The position numbers and the translations under genes were made by a program. Below, in pieces: positions 29,147 to 38,389 of a stretch of DNA of 64,000 bases. Each line of letters opens with the position of its first letter. The first letter of the stretch is position 1. The DNA lies in the NCBI RefSeq assembly GCF_002224265.1, contig NZ_CP012881.1, forward strand, positions 1,984,001 through 2,048,000, in the 5' to 3' direction. The stretch is from Vibrio vulnificus NBRC 15645 = ATCC 27562. Its GTDB lineage: Bacteria > Pseudomonadota > Gammaproteobacteria > Enterobacterales > Vibrionaceae. The notes under the pieces were generated by a model. It saw only the letters and a program-made list of their open reading frames with translations. It ran no database searches and was not told the DNA's origin.

Positions 29147-29746
29147 TTAAACGTCGTTTTCCCATTGCCAGATTTGGCTTGGGGTCACGATCTTAGGCAA
29201 AGGAATATCCCAAACTTCGCAAGGTAGCTGCTCAACATGCTGGCAATCATGGGCGATACCGATAGGCTTGGCACCTAAGCCAGTGCGAAACCAACGCTCT
29301 AAGGTGCGGTCATAGTAGCCGCCTCCCATACCGAGCCTTTGCCCCGCGCTGTCAAAGGCGACCAGTGGCGTACAAATTAAATCAAGCTCTGCGAGTGGGA
29401 TGATATGACGTTTATCAAGCTTGGGCTCAAGGATACCGTAGCGGTTGTAGATCAAATCGGTGTGGTGATGGTAGTGAAGAAAAAGAAGTTGCCCTTTGGA
29501 AAAAGGGTGTATCACCGGGAGGTACACTTGCTTACCCAGCTCCCAAAGCCATTCAATCAACGGTTTGGTATCGAGCTCTCCGTCAGCAGAAAGATAGAGG
29601 GCGATGTGTTGCGCGTCAGTGAGTTCATTGAGCTGGGCAAAGTGGGCAGTCAAATCCAGCGCAGCTTGATATTGAGTATCGCTGCATAATTGATTGCGTC
29701 TTTGACGGATAAGTGTGCGGATGTCTTGCCGGGAAAGATTTTGCAT
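29147..29746 (-). CDS. fau: 5-formyltetrahydrofolate cyclo-ligase
   Basis: Also known as ygfA. Converts 5-formyl-THF to 5,10-methenyl-THF with ATP. It has 199 residues. Family motifs are the basic N-terminus, LYLSADGELDTKPL, and the C-terminal LGMGGGYYDRTLERW. It begins 3 bases after the 6S RNA 3' end; in E. coli the ssrS-ygfA transcript is processed into 6S RNA plus the downstream mRNA, and the same layout is seen here. Confidence 0.95.
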   Translation of the reverse strand: MQNLSRQDIRTLIRQRRNQLCSDTQYQAALDLTAHFAQLNELTDAQHIALYLSADGELDTKPLIEWLWELGKQVYLPVIHPFSKGQLLFLHYHHHTDLIYNRYGILEPKLDKRHIIPLAELDLICTPLVAFDSAGQRLGMGGGYYDRTLERWFRTGLGAKPIGIAHDCQHVEQLPCEVWDIPLPKIVTPSQIWQWENDV

Positions 29747-29749
29747 AGA

Positions 29750-29935
29750 GGATACCCCAGAGTGCCGTCGCGGATTGTGGCCCTTGAACCAGCTGGTTCA
29801 AGGCGGATCGGCAATGATTACCGTAGGCTTCTCGGTACGGGCCAAGCTTGCTCAATAGCGATCAAGTACCAACCCTTTGGTGTTGCTTATCGGCTCAGGG
29901 ACTTTAATCCGGCTGACAAACACTCTAGGGTAAAT
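29750..29935 (-). ncRNA. ssrS: 6S RNA
   Basis: About 186 bases on the minus strand between zapA and fau. Conserved 6S pieces in order: ATTTACCC at the 5' end, GTCCCTGAGCCGATA, CCGTACCGAGAAGCC, CCTTGAACC and GGTTCAAGG, and the closing strand ending ACTCTGGGGTATCC. 6S RNA mimics an open promoter and binds sigma-70 RNA polymerase, mainly in stationary phase. Ends were set by alignment from memory to E. coli 6S RNA and may be off by a few bases. Confidence 0.93.
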
Positions 29936-29939
29936 GCTG

Positions 29940-30251
29940 TTATTGCGCCGATCCTTGCGTGACTTTCATTAGCGCTTTATCAAGCGAATCGGTGAGCTGT
30001 TCCATTCGCTCTACAATCAATTGTTGCTGTTCATTGCTAGCACTGCTCTTGCTGTTGAGCTCATAACAGATGTTCAGTGCCGCGAAAGTCAGTAACTGGA
30101 TCTCATTAGTTACCTTAGTACGTTCGCTCATCTCTTTCAAACGAGCATCGAGATCTTGAGCGGCTGCGACCAACGCCTCTTCCTGCCCTGAAGGACAGTT
30201 AACACGGGTGATTTTGCCAAGAATTTCAACGTCTACCGCTTGGTTGCTCAT
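29940..30251 (-). CDS. zapA: cell division protein ZapA
   Basis: FtsZ-associated protein, 103 residues, that promotes FtsZ bundling at the division ring. The N-terminal ZapA domain (VDVEILGKITRVNCPSGQE) is followed by a C-terminal coiled coil (about residues 65-100). It lies directly upstream of ssrS and divergent from ygfB, the order in E. coli. Confidence 0.95.
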   Translation of the reverse strand: MSNQAVDVEILGKITRVNCPSGQEEALVAAAQDLDARLKEMSERTKVTNEIQLLTFAALNICYELNSKSSASNEQQQLIVERMEQLTDSLDKALMKVTQGSAQ

Positions 30252-30497
30252 GATGGATTAACTCTATAACGCGCGAACTGAGATGCTGTACTCAACAACG
30301 ACTGAGGAACAAACTATAGGTAAAGCGCTATCAAGATTCAAGCATTTCACAACGTCTTGAGATAAATGTGACAACAAGAAGTCAGTTATTGGACAATTTG
30401 CTCATTTGCTATGCAGAAAACGCGTTTATCATCGTTTTCGCTCAAGGCGCTAAATGGTAGGATTACTCCCCACAGATGATCACTATGAAGAAAGACA

Positions 30498-31073
30498 ATG
30501 AGTAAAAATCAACTTCCAAGCTACCAAGTCGTTGCTGATGAAATGAAAATGGCCACTCTGGCGGTAACCCCAGCGGAATTGCATGGATTACTTGCAGGCA
30601 TGATCAGTGGTGGTTTGTCACAGCAAGATCACAGTTGGCAGCCAATGTTGTTTGATTATACCAATGATGGCATGGGTTGGCCGAGTGCGGCGTTGGAACA
30701 GGCGCAAGCGTTGTTTAACGTGACTTCAGCTCAGTTAACCAGTGATGAGATGGTGTTAAACCTGTTGTTGCCAAACACAGAAGGTGAAGACGCCATTTTT
30801 GCGCTGGCGGACACTCTTTCTGATTGGATTAATCATTATATTTCTGGTTTGGGCTTAGCGGGAGCCGCACTCGACAAGGCGTCAGAAGAGGCGAAAGAAG
30901 CACTGGCGGATCTCGAAGAGATGGCTCGTCTCGGTGTTGATGAAGACGACGATTTGCAAGAGCAAGCAGAGCTGCTGGAACACGTTATTGAGCATGTTAA
31001 AGCATGTGCGTTGCTGATCCATGCGGAGTTTGGCGCCAAAACGCCTTCCCCTGAAACCCCGACCATTCATTAA
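30498..31073 (+). CDS. ygfB: YgfB/YecA-family protein (UPF0149)
   Basis: Acidic protein of 191 residues of the UPF0149 family, with the block [16 protein letters not shown] near the N-terminus and [32 protein letters not shown] near the C-terminus written in parts here (residues 138-168). A Pseudomonas homologue affects beta-lactam resistance regulation, but no general function is known. Leads a ubiH-ubiI run; the gap to ubiH is 14 bases. Confidence 0.93.
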   Translation: MSKNQLPSYQVVADEMKMATLAVTPAELHGLLAGMISGGLSQQDHSWQPMLFDYTNDGMGWPSAALEQAQALFNVTSAQLTSDEMVLNLLLPNTEGEDAIFALADTLSDWINHYISGLGLAGAALDKASEEAKEALADLEEMARLGVDEDDDLQEQAELLEHVIEHVKACALLIHAEFGAKTPSPETPTIH

Positions 31074-31087
31074 TCTGAGGGGCGGAA

Positions 31088-32263
31088 ATGACGCAATATG
31101 ATGTTGTAATTGCTGGAGGAGCAATGGCTGGGGCGACGCTTGCTTTGGCACTTTCGCACCTGACGGACAACCAATTGAAGGTCGCAGTTGTCGAGCCTTA
31201 TCAGGTGGATACCAGTCACCCAGGGTTTGATTCTCGCTCAATAGCACTCTCATATGGCACCGTGGATATTTTGCGTCGTTTCCAGCTTTGGCCATCGATA
31301 GCACCTTGTGCCACGCCGATTACGGATATTCACGTATCTGATCGCTCTCATCTGGCAATGACCGATATTTCTGCGCAACAAGTTGGCGTTGACGCACTGG
31401 GTTATGTGGTGGAGCTGGCGGATGTTGGGCGTATCTATCAGTCGTTATTGCAGCGTTGTGAGTCCATTTCTCTCTACTCCCCTGCCGCAGTCGACCGCGT
31501 TGAGCGATTCACCGATAGCGTTTCGGTGCATTTGAATAGTGGAGAAACGCTGCAAGCGAAATTGCTGGTGGCCGCTGATGGGGCAGTCTCCAACTGTTGC
31601 CAGCAACTGGGCATGAACCTAGCGCAGCATGATTTTGAACAAACCGCTGTCATTGCCAATGTTGTGACAGAACAGGTGCATCGTGGGCGTGCGTTTGAAC
31701 GCTTTACTGAACATGGCCCAGTAGCGTTGCTGCCGATGTCTGACAATCGCATGTCTTTGGTATGGTGTCTGCCTCCGGATTTAGCCGAGCAGGTGATGTT
31801 GTTATCTGACGAGCAATTTTTGGAACGCTTACAGCAAGAATTTGGTTGGCGGCTAGGTCAAATGCAAAAAGTGGGCATGAGGGCGAGTTATCCGCTGATA
31901 TTACGCCATCGAGAGCAGAACATCTCTCATCGCTTCGCGGTGGTGGGTAACGCGGCGCAAACCCTACATCCGATTGCTGGGCAAGGGTTTAATCTTGGCA
32001 TTCGTGATGTGGCCTCACTGGCCGAAGAGATCACCAAGCAGCTTGATGATGTTGGGGCGTATTCTTCTCTTATGCGCTTTAAGCAGCGCCGTTGTAGTGA
32101 CCGACAGAACACTATATGGATGACGACCAGTTTGGTACACCTTTTCTCTAATGATTACCTTGCACTCAGAGTGGCTCGCAACCTCGGGTTAGTGGTGATG
32201 GATAATCTTTCTGGGCTGAAACAGCCACTATTACGCCAGACATTAGGTCTGGTGAGCCGATAG
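31088..32263 (+). CDS. ubiH: 2-octaprenyl-6-methoxyphenol hydroxylase
   Basis: FAD monooxygenase of ubiquinone synthesis, 391 residues. The dinucleotide motif VVIAGGAMAGATLALAL is at the N-terminus, and the FAD-binding block GNAAQTLHPIAGQGFNLGIRD near residue 297 is family-typical. It is next to ubiI, a paralogue acting at another ring position. UbiH/UbiI assignment follows gene order and block sequences. Confidence 0.93.
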   Translation: MTQYDVVIAGGAMAGATLALALSHLTDNQLKVAVVEPYQVDTSHPGFDSRSIALSYGTVDILRRFQLWPSIAPCATPITDIHVSDRSHLAMTDISAQQVGVDALGYVVELADVGRIYQSLLQRCESISLYSPAAVDRVERFTDSVSVHLNSGETLQAKLLVAADGAVSNCCQQLGMNLAQHDFEQTAVIANVVTEQVHRGRAFERFTEHGPVALLPMSDNRMSLVWCLPPDLAEQVMLLSDEQFLERLQQEFGWRLGQMQKVGMRASYPLILRHREQNISHRFAVVGNAAQTLHPIAGQGFNLGIRDVASLAEEITKQLDDVGAYSSLMRFKQRRCSDRQNTIWMTTSLVHLFSNDYLALRVARNLGLVVMDNLSGLKQPLLRQTLGLVSR

Positions 32264-32276
32264 CGAGTAAAACAAA

Positions 32277-33512
32277 ATGATACAAAGTGTGGATGTGGCG
32301 ATCGTTGGCGGTGGCATGGTCGGACTGGCGTTGGCCGCGGCATTTAAAGAGAGCGATTTGCGTGTCGCAGTGATTGAAGGGCAGGCTCCAAATCTGCAAA
32401 TGAATGAACTGCCGGATGTGAGAGTTTCCGCGCTCAGTCGTTCCAGCGAACATATCTTAAAAAATCTGGGTGCTTGGCAATCCATTGTGGAAAAACGAGC
32501 CTCTCCTTATGTGGCGATGGAAGTGTGGGATCAAGACAGTTTTGGCCACATTGACTTTAGTGCGGATGCGATGGCACAGCCGGATCTTGGCCATATTGTT
32601 GAAAATCGCGTCATTCAACTGGCACTTTTGGAGCAGGTTAACAAGCTGGATAATGTGATGGTGCTGATGCCTTGTCAGTGTCAATCGATGAGTGTAGGAG
32701 AGAGCGAAGTGTGGTTGTCGCTCGACAATGGTCAGGCGCTTACGGCCAAATTGGTGGTTGGTGCTGATGGCGCCAATTCTTGGGTTCGACGTCAGCAGGA
32801 TATCCCGCTAACCCATTGGGATTATGGCCATTCTGCGATTGTAGCCAATGTTCGCACCGTCGAGCCACATTGCTCCGTTGCACGTCAAATTTTTACTCCT
32901 CAAGGACCGTTGGCCTTCCTGCCAATGTCTGAAGAGAACATGACCTCGATTGTGTGGTCGACTGAATCCCTGCGCGCAACGAGTTTGATGGCGATGTCAG
33001 ACAGTGAGTTCAATAAGGCGCTGAGTGCCGAATTTGATATGCGTTTGGGGTTGTGTGAAGTCGTTGGGGAGCGCTTTAGCGTACCCCTGAAAATGCGTTT
33101 TGCTCGAGATTTTGTCAAAGAGCGTGTCGCCCTTATCGGTGACGCTGCACACACAATCCATCCATTGGCGGGGCAAGGCGTGAATTTGGGCTTGCTGGAC
33201 GCAGCCAGTCTAGCGCAAGAGATTCTCGCACTTTGGCAACGTGGTGAAGACATTGGGGCCAAACGAAACCTGCGTCGTTTCGAGCGTTGGCGTAAAGCGG
33301 AAGCGGCGCAAATGATTGCCGCGATGCAAGGTTTTCGAGAGTTGTTTGCCGGCTCTAATCCGTTGAAAAAGTTCTTACGTGGCGTTGGTTTGACAATGGC
33401 AGGGCACCTTCCGGGTGCTAAAGAGCAAATAATGAGACGTGCGTTGGGGTTGGATGGCGAGCTTCCTGAGTTGGCGAAACGTCGTCAACCAGAGCAGATT
33501 CGCTCATCGTGA
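32277..33512 (+). CDS. ubiI: 2-octaprenylphenol hydroxylase UbiI (VisC)
   Basis: Second FAD hydroxylase of ubiquinone synthesis, 411 residues. N-terminal VAIVGGGMVGLALAAAF and the FAD block IGDAAHTIHPLAGQGVNLGLLD near 292. It starts 13 bases after ubiH, so the two are surely co-transcribed, and ends at a strong terminator. UbiI hydroxylates C5 in aerobic ubiquinone synthesis. Confidence 0.92.
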   Translation: MIQSVDVAIVGGGMVGLALAAAFKESDLRVAVIEGQAPNLQMNELPDVRVSALSRSSEHILKNLGAWQSIVEKRASPYVAMEVWDQDSFGHIDFSADAMAQPDLGHIVENRVIQLALLEQVNKLDNVMVLMPCQCQSMSVGESEVWLSLDNGQALTAKLVVGADGANSWVRRQQDIPLTHWDYGHSAIVANVRTVEPHCSVARQIFTPQGPLAFLPMSEENMTSIVWSTESLRATSLMAMSDSEFNKALSAEFDMRLGLCEVVGERFSVPLKMRFARDFVKERVALIGDAAHTIHPLAGQGVNLGLLDAASLAQEILALWQRGEDIGAKRNLRRFERWRKAEAAQMIAAMQGFRELFAGSNPLKKFLRGVGLTMAGHLPGAKEQIMRRALGLDGELPELAKRRQPEQIRSS

Positions 33513-33520
33513 TAATAAAA

Positions 33521-33552
33521 AGAAAGGGCTGAAAATCAGCCCTTTCTCTTTT
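33521..33552. terminator. bidirectional terminator between ubiI and the YtfK-like gene
   Basis: Stem AGAAAGGGCTGA / TCAGCCCTTTCT with loop AAA, between convergent genes. Confidence 0.9.
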
Positions 33553-33590
33553 CGAATTCAGCGGGTTATCTTGTTTTATCGACAAGACAA

Positions 33591-33797
33591 TTAAGCGTAA
33601 GCACAGCGCAGCTTCATGATCTCCTGATTGACTTCTTTCACGGTTTGAAAATGCTTTTGCTCAGCTTTTGCTGGCAGGATCAATTTACCATTATCAAACT
33701 CAAATTTTCCTACGCCGTAAATGTAAATTCTTCCCTTAAATAGTCGACTCACGTGTTTAGCAATCATACCTGGTGTATAGCGCTTAAACAGTCTCAT
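33591..33797 (-). CDS. YtfK-like small protein (DUF1107)
   Basis: Basic protein of 68 residues. MRLFKRYTP, FKGRIYIYGVGKFEFDNGKLILP and the C-terminal EVNQEIMKLR match E. coli YtfK along most of its length as I recall it. YtfK was reported to push SpoT toward (p)ppGpp synthesis under phosphate or fatty-acid starvation. Whether the Vibrio protein does this is not known. Monocistronic, with the long 33798-34386 gap upstream. Confidence 0.82.
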   Translation of the reverse strand: MRLFKRYTPGMIAKHVSRLFKGRIYIYGVGKFEFDNGKLILPAKAEQKHFQTVKEVNQEIMKLRCAYA

Positions 33798-34147
33798 ACT
33801 TACTTTCCTTTTTTCTCAATCAGCTCCGCTAGTCTAACAGTTACTGTGACTTAAATGTGTGACATCTCTGGATTAAAATAGAGCTATGTCTTTTGTGTTT
33901 AGATAATTGTGCTGAGCTAGACAAATTTCCCGATAATTGCCCTCAATTTAGTGAGGTTAAGCTCAAAATGGTCATGCAAACGGAACCTTAATGTTATCTG
34001 TCTCTTTTCGAATCATGGTCACTCATGTTTTACGTGACGCATTAAGCAATAGTTTTGTTACAAGAATAAGAATAGTTGGTAATTATTTGTTACGCACTAT
34101 GAGGTGGCTATTTATGGGGAAAAGATTCACTCGAATAGGTTGGGTCC

Positions 34148-34300
34148 TAAAAAAAAAGCCCGCAACAGCGGGCGAATAGTCACAGATGCATTACACAAAA
34201 GTGGATTTCCTGACCAAGGTCAGTGGATTCACTTGGGTCAACTGAACACTCATTGAGCGGTCAATCAACAAATTCAGGTTATCCTAAAATAACCGCATTG
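34148..34300 (-). ncRNA. possible small RNA ending at an orphan terminator
   Basis: On the minus strand, GCCCGC / GCGGGC with loop TGTT, then nine T (34148-34172), makes a strong terminator. The nearest minus-strand gene (ybaK-like, ending 34387) already has its own hairpin at 34325-34345, so this terminator has no gene. The roughly 130-150 bases before it contain stems GGTTAT/ATAACC and CTGACC/GGTCAG. No known sRNA family was recognised. The remainder of the 33798-34386 gap shows no convincing gene; a 62-codon plus-strand frame at 33991 runs through this terminator and was not accepted. Confidence 0.3.
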
Positions 34301-34324
34301 ACTATTTATGTTTTTAATGTGACT

Positions 34325-34345
34325 AAAAATTCCAGTGGAATTTTT
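34325..34345. terminator. terminator after the ybaK-like gene
   Basis: Hairpin AAAAATTCC / GGAATTTTT with a 3-base loop, 42 bases after the ybaK-like stop. AT-rich stem, so moderate strength. Confidence 0.6.
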
Positions 34346-34386
34346 CTGTTGATTTGAGGTTGATCACAATTTGTGAGCGAAATCGA

Positions 34387-34899
34387 TTAATTTTGGTGAG
34401 TCAATAATGTGCCTAGTTCACTAGAACGACAAATGTCAGCCCAGATGGGAGAGGTGAGTTGGGCTAGGTGTGTTAACGATAAAGCCAGTCCTGCCATATT
34501 GTTTCCACTGCTGATGGTGACCATCGACTCCGCTTGAAGTGCATGGTCGAAGACAATCGGCATGGTTTTTTTGAGTAAGAGGGGAGTAACCGTGCCCAGT
34601 TGATATCCTGTAATTGCATAAATTTGCGAACTGTCGACGCATGTCATGCGCCGATAATCCATTAATGCTCTGACTTTTTTCGGATCAACAGAGCGATCGC
34701 CTGGTGCACACGCCAGTACATAGCGATCACTCATATCACGCAGCAAAATGCATTTGACCATTTGCGCAGGACGAATCCCCCGCTGTTTGGCTGCGTCTTC
34801 GATGGTGGTGGCTGGTGTTTGATGAGGCAACAGACGATAGGGCACCTGTTGCTCATCAAGATAGCGGGTCAATGCTGTCGACAAATCACTATTCGTCAT
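34387..34899 (-). CDS. YbaK/EbsC-family aminoacyl-tRNA deacylase
   Basis: Protein of 170 residues with the YbaK/ProX fold signatures: PHQTPATTIEDAAKQRGI, QMVKCILLRD with the conserved lysine, and GYQLGTVTPL near residue 103. The family hydrolyses mischarged tRNAs (such as Cys- or Ala-tRNA-Pro); the exact substrate cannot be read from sequence. Its start overlaps the ygfZ stop by 11 bases, so it is probably translated from the same message as ygfZ. Confidence 0.85.
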   Translation of the reverse strand: MTNSDLSTALTRYLDEQQVPYRLLPHQTPATTIEDAAKQRGIRPAQMVKCILLRDMSDRYVLACAPGDRSVDPKKVRALMDYRRMTCVDSSQIYAITGYQLGTVTPLLLKKTMPIVFDHALQAESMVTISSGNNMAGLALSLTHLAQLTSPIWADICRSSELGTLLTHQN

Positions 34900-35863
34900 C
34901 GAGGGAATACGGTAGGGGCTCTCGTTGCCACAGTTGCTCGCTTTGACCTGCCAGGCGAAATTGCGTCTCGGGCTCTAGGTCATTTGGTAGCACAAAAAGT
35001 CCGGTCGCTCGTCCATCATCAAAGTGATAACTCACCAATGCTTCACCAGCCGCGCGCCAGTTATCACCCACACTGCGTTCCAAGCTGATCGTTGTCTCTG
35101 TGGCTGATGATTCTATGGCGCCGGAGAGTCGATACAGAGCTCGCTTGTTGATGCCACGATATTTGGCTCGTGCAACGGTCTCTTGGCCGGTATAGCAGCC
35201 CTTTTTAAAGCTGATGCCATTTACCGCCTGCAAATTTACCGCTTGAGGAATGTGCTCATTTTGGGCAAAAGCAGGGATGCGTGGAGAGACTTCTAGGATA
35301 TCGTAAAGATCCCAAAGAGAGTGGTCACACAACTGTGCTGTCGCCAACATGGTAAGCACTTCATCTTGTTGGTTTGCGTCTACGACCAATAACCAGCGCT
35401 GTGGTGAGATCTTTACCGCTGTCCCTTGGGCAAAGCTTACCACTGCCGCCTCTGCATTGTTGGTCAGTTTCGCGATGGCTTGCTCCGCTTGTACACCGCA
35501 AACGCCCAGCAAGATGGCATCGCTAACATTGATTTCAACTTTGGCAAAGATGGCGTATTTTTTGAGTTCACGCAACTCCACGTCAATGGCTGACTTATCT
35601 TGCAACATTGCGTAGCCGTCGCCGTAATGAAACAGACGAAAGGCACTCCACAGCTTGCCTTTTGCATCGCAGTGGCCACCCCAAGTCACTTGATCCGCTT
35701 CTAAGGAAACAACGTCACAAGTCACCTGACCTTGAAGGTACGATTTTTTATCGTTACCTGTCATGGTAATCAGACCAAGATTATCTAATAAGCTGACGGC
35801 GAGCTCTGGTAACGCTTGTTGGCTGCCAAGTGCACATCGTTGGATTGGTTGAGTCGATTGCAT
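34889..35863 (-). CDS. ygfZ: YgfZ, folate-binding protein for Fe-S cluster assembly
   Basis: Protein of 324 residues related to the T-domain of glycine cleavage. The YgfZ signature KGCYTGQE (with its functional cysteine) is at about residue 225-232. E. coli YgfZ takes part in assembly or repair of some Fe-S enzymes, such as MiaB, and needs folate. The start MQSTQPIQ at 35863 was chosen for family length; the frame is open 19 codons earlier. Divergent from sdhE over 196 bases. Confidence 0.93.
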   Translation of the reverse strand: MQSTQPIQRCALGSQQALPELAVSLLDNLGLITMTGNDKKSYLQGQVTCDVVSLEADQVTWGGHCDAKGKLWSAFRLFHYGDGYAMLQDKSAIDVELRELKKYAIFAKVEINVSDAILLGVCGVQAEQAIAKLTNNAEAAVVSFAQGTAVKISPQRWLLVVDANQQDEVLTMLATAQLCDHSLWDLYDILEVSPRIPAFAQNEHIPQAVNLQAVNGISFKKGCYTGQETVARAKYRGINKRALYRLSGAIESSATETTISLERSVGDNWRAAGEALVSYHFDDGRATGLFVLPNDLEPETQFRLAGQSEQLWQREPLPYSLDDE

Positions 35864-36059
35864 GTTATTCGCTATCCATAAAGTCGATTTATTGAGGTAT
35901 GTTAATCTGCAAGTGACCATTTGTCAGCAGAGGAAATGTAGGGACTTCCCTTTGTTGAGATGCGATTGCTACTCAGTTTGTGACATATCTACTAGTGGCA
36001 AATCGGTAGCCTTGTTACACTCCGCGCTAAATTATAAATACTTTGGTGGGGAATAGCCG

Positions 36060-36320
36060 ATGTACACTACAGAAGAAAAAGCACGTATCCGCTGGGCGTG
36101 TCGCCGTGGCATGTTAGAGTTGGACGTGGTTGTTATGCCTTTCTTTGAAGAGTGTTTTGAGAAGCTCAGCGAACAAGAACAACGTGACTTCGTCTCTTTA
36201 TTGGAGTGCGATGATCCCGATTTGTTTACTTGGGTGATGGGGCATGGACGAAGTGAGAATCTTGGTCATGCGTCAATGGTAGATAAAATTGTCGCGCACA
36301 ACCTCAGTAAGGTTCGTTAA
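36060..36320 (+). CDS. sdhE: succinate dehydrogenase flavinylation factor SdhE
   Basis: Small protein of 86 residues that helps attach FAD covalently to SdhA. The conserved RGxxE motif appears as RGMLE near residue 18-22. It precedes ygfX and overlaps its frame, as in E. coli (sdhE-ygfX, formerly ygfY-ygfX). Divergent from ygfZ. Confidence 0.95.
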   Translation: MYTTEEKARIRWACRRGMLELDVVVMPFFEECFEKLSEQEQRDFVSLLECDDPDLFTWVMGHGRSENLGHASMVDKIVAHNLSKVR

Positions 36321-36720
36321 CCTTAATCTCAATGACTCTCGTGGCGCTCGGATGGTTGATGGCTTGATTGCTATCTGCATCATCTGGGCGTTACTTTTTT
36401 CTCCCTTTCCGCTTATTGTCGCAGTCGCCCTGTTTTACCCCCTCTATCAATTTCAAACCATACATGGTTTCTGCTATCCCTCATGGCAAGGTGCGGTGTC
36501 GGTAAACGCGTCTGGGGCCATTAAATATCAACAGCAGGTTGAGCATATCCAGTCATTGAGTTTGTTGTTTTATTGGTGGTTCGTTTCAATAAAGCTGGCC
36601 AATGGGCGGCGCTATTTGATTTGGCGAGATAGTTGTCAGGATTCGGACTATCGACAGTTAATGATTGTGCTAAAACAGTGGCAACAAAAAGGGGAACTGA
36701 ATTCGTCCCCCAAGTCATAA
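36289..36720 (+). CDS. ygfX: YgfX/CptA-like inner-membrane protein
   Basis: Small membrane protein with two hydrophobic segments near the N-terminus (about residues 22-36 and 38-50 from TTG 36289) and a soluble tail. E. coli YgfX (CptA) has been reported as a toxin-like partner affecting MreB and FtsZ. The start is uncertain. Conservation with E. coli seems to cover residues before the first ATG (36352), so a non-ATG start (TTG at 36289, overlapping sdhE by 32 bases) is plausible. Ends 26 bases before the convergent nadB stop, with no clear terminator between. Confidence 0.75.
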   Translation: MSRTTSVRFVNLNLNDSRGARMVDGLIAICIIWALLFSPFPLIVAVALFYPLYQFQTIHGFCYPSWQGAVSVNASGAIKYQQQVEHIQSLSLLFYWWFVSIKLANGRRYLIWRDSCQDSDYRQLMIVLKQWQQKGELNSSPKS

Positions 36721-36746
36721 AAAAGATAAACAGCGATAAAAGTGGT

Positions 36747-38354
36747 TTACTCTTCTGGGCGCAAAATCGTCGGGCCACTGTTTTCAAGTTGCTCTGGGTA
36801 ATCGAGAGTGTAGTGTAAACCGCGACTCTCTTTCCTTTGCATCGCACAACGTACCATCAGCTCGGCGACTTGCAGTAAGTTACGCAGCTCCAATAAGTTA
36901 TTGGATACGCGGAAGTTACTGTAGTATTCATGCGTCTCTTGTTGCAACATTTGAATGCGACGCAGTGCGCGCTCAAGGCGCTTGTCAGTGCGTACAATGC
37001 CCATGTAATCCCACATAAACAGTCTCAGCTCATGCCAGTTGTGTTGGATGATCACTTCTTCATCACTGCAGGTCACTTGGCTTTCGTCCCAGCTTGGTAA
37101 GCTGGACGCTAAGTCGACTTGTTTGTGTTTTTTCAAAATGTCTTTTGCTGCCGCCCATGCATAAACCACACACTCCAACAAGGAATTTGAAGCCATACGG
37201 TTTGCTCCGTGTAGGCCAGTGTAGCTCACTTCGCCGATAGCATAGAGATTGTGCAAATCTGTTTGCCCTTTGGTATCGACCATGACACCGCCACAGGTGT
37301 AATGTGCGGCTGGAACGATGGGGATCGGCTCTTTGGTCATATCAATACCCAAATCCATCAGACGTGAGTGGATCATTGGGAAGTGTTTGGTAATGAATTC
37401 CGCGGGCTTGTGACTGATGTCTAGGTACATGCAATCCGCACCCAAGCGTTTCATTTCGAAGTCAATTGCACGTGCCACGACATCACGAGGAGCCAGCTCT
37501 TCACGCGGGTCAAAATCGGGCATGAAGCGTGATCCATCCGGACGACGTAAATAAGCGCCTTCACCGCGTAGCGCTTCGGTGAGGAGGAAGTTGCGAGCTT
37601 CTGGGTGGTATAAACAGGTTGGGTGGAATTGGTTAAATTCCATATTGGCCACGCGACATCCTGCGCGCCAAGCAATCGCAATACCATCGCCAGAAGAAAC
37701 ATCTGGGTTGGAGGTGTACTGATAAACTTTTGATGCGCCACCGGTCGCGAGCACGACAAACTTCGCCTTAACGGTTTCTACATGCTCTTGGTTTCGGTTC
37801 CAGACATACGCGCCGATCACTTTATTTTTATCGCCGCCAATTTTGTCTTCAGTGATCAAGTCGAGGGCATTATGACGCTCTAAAACATGAATATTAGGAT
37901 GGTTGTGAGCATTGTCTTGCAGCGAAGTTTGCATCGCCATGCCTGTGGCATCGGCTGCGTGCAAAATACGGCGATGGCTATGGCCGCCTTCGCGGGTTAA
38001 GTGATAACGCGGTTCGTCGTCAGAGTCGTCCTCTTCACGATCAAAGGGCACACCGCCATCAATTAACCATTGCACACACTCTTTGGCGTTTTCAGCGATA
38101 AACTTCACCGTTGCTTCTTCACAGATGCCGTCTCCGGCGATCAGAGTGTCTTGAACGTGTGACTCAATACTGTCTGATTCATCGAATACCGCAGCGATCC
38201 CACCTTGAGCATAGTAGGTTGCTCCCTCGCTACGAGGTCCTTTACTTAACACGATAACTTTGCAGTGATTGGCGACGCGCAAGGCCAACGACAAGCCAGC
38301 AGCTCCGCTGCCCACCACTAACACATCACATTCATGTTCACGGTTTGCGTTCAT
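36747..38354 (-). CDS. nadB: L-aspartate oxidase
   Basis: FAD enzyme that makes iminoaspartate, the first step of NAD synthesis with NadA. It has 535 residues starting [20 protein letters not shown]. The FAD motif [11 protein letters not shown] is near residue 12 and the block THLLGANRMAS-type region appears as [19 protein letters not shown] at 38393 is also in frame, and its first bases overlap the stop of a short leader ORF, so translation may also begin there. Confidence 0.95.
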   Translation of the reverse strand: MNANREHECDVLVVGSGAAGLSLALRVANHCKVIVLSKGPRSEGATYYAQGGIAAVFDESDSIESHVQDTLIAGDGICEEATVKFIAENAKECVQWLIDGGVPFDREEDDSDDEPRYHLTREGGHSHRRILHAADATGMAMQTSLQDNAHNHPNIHVLERHNALDLITEDKIGGDKNKVIGAYVWNRNQEHVETVKAKFVVLATGGASKVYQYTSNPDVSSGDGIAIAWRAGCRVANMEFNQFHPTCLYHPEARNFLLTEALRGEGAYLRRPDGSRFMPDFDPREELAPRDVVARAIDFEMKRLGADCMYLDISHKPAEFITKHFPMIHSRLMDLGIDMTKEPIPIVPAAHYTCGGVMVDTKGQTDLHNLYAIGEVSYTGLHGANRMASNSLLECVVYAWAAAKDILKKHKQVDLASSLPSWDESQVTCSDEEVIIQHNWHELRLFMWDYMGIVRTDKRLERALRRIQMLQQETHEYYSNFRVSNNLLELRNLLQVAELMVRCAMQRKESRGLHYTLDYPEQLENSGPTILRPEE

Positions 38355-38389
38355 AAAATTTTCAAAATCCCGGTCTAAAGTGAATGAGT

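Noticed and set aside
33991..34179. 62-codon plus-strand ORF beginning at a TAATG after a 7-codon ORF
   Set aside because: Its last codons are the A-run and stem of a minus-strand terminator, there is no recognisable family, and no Shine-Dalgarno of its own.
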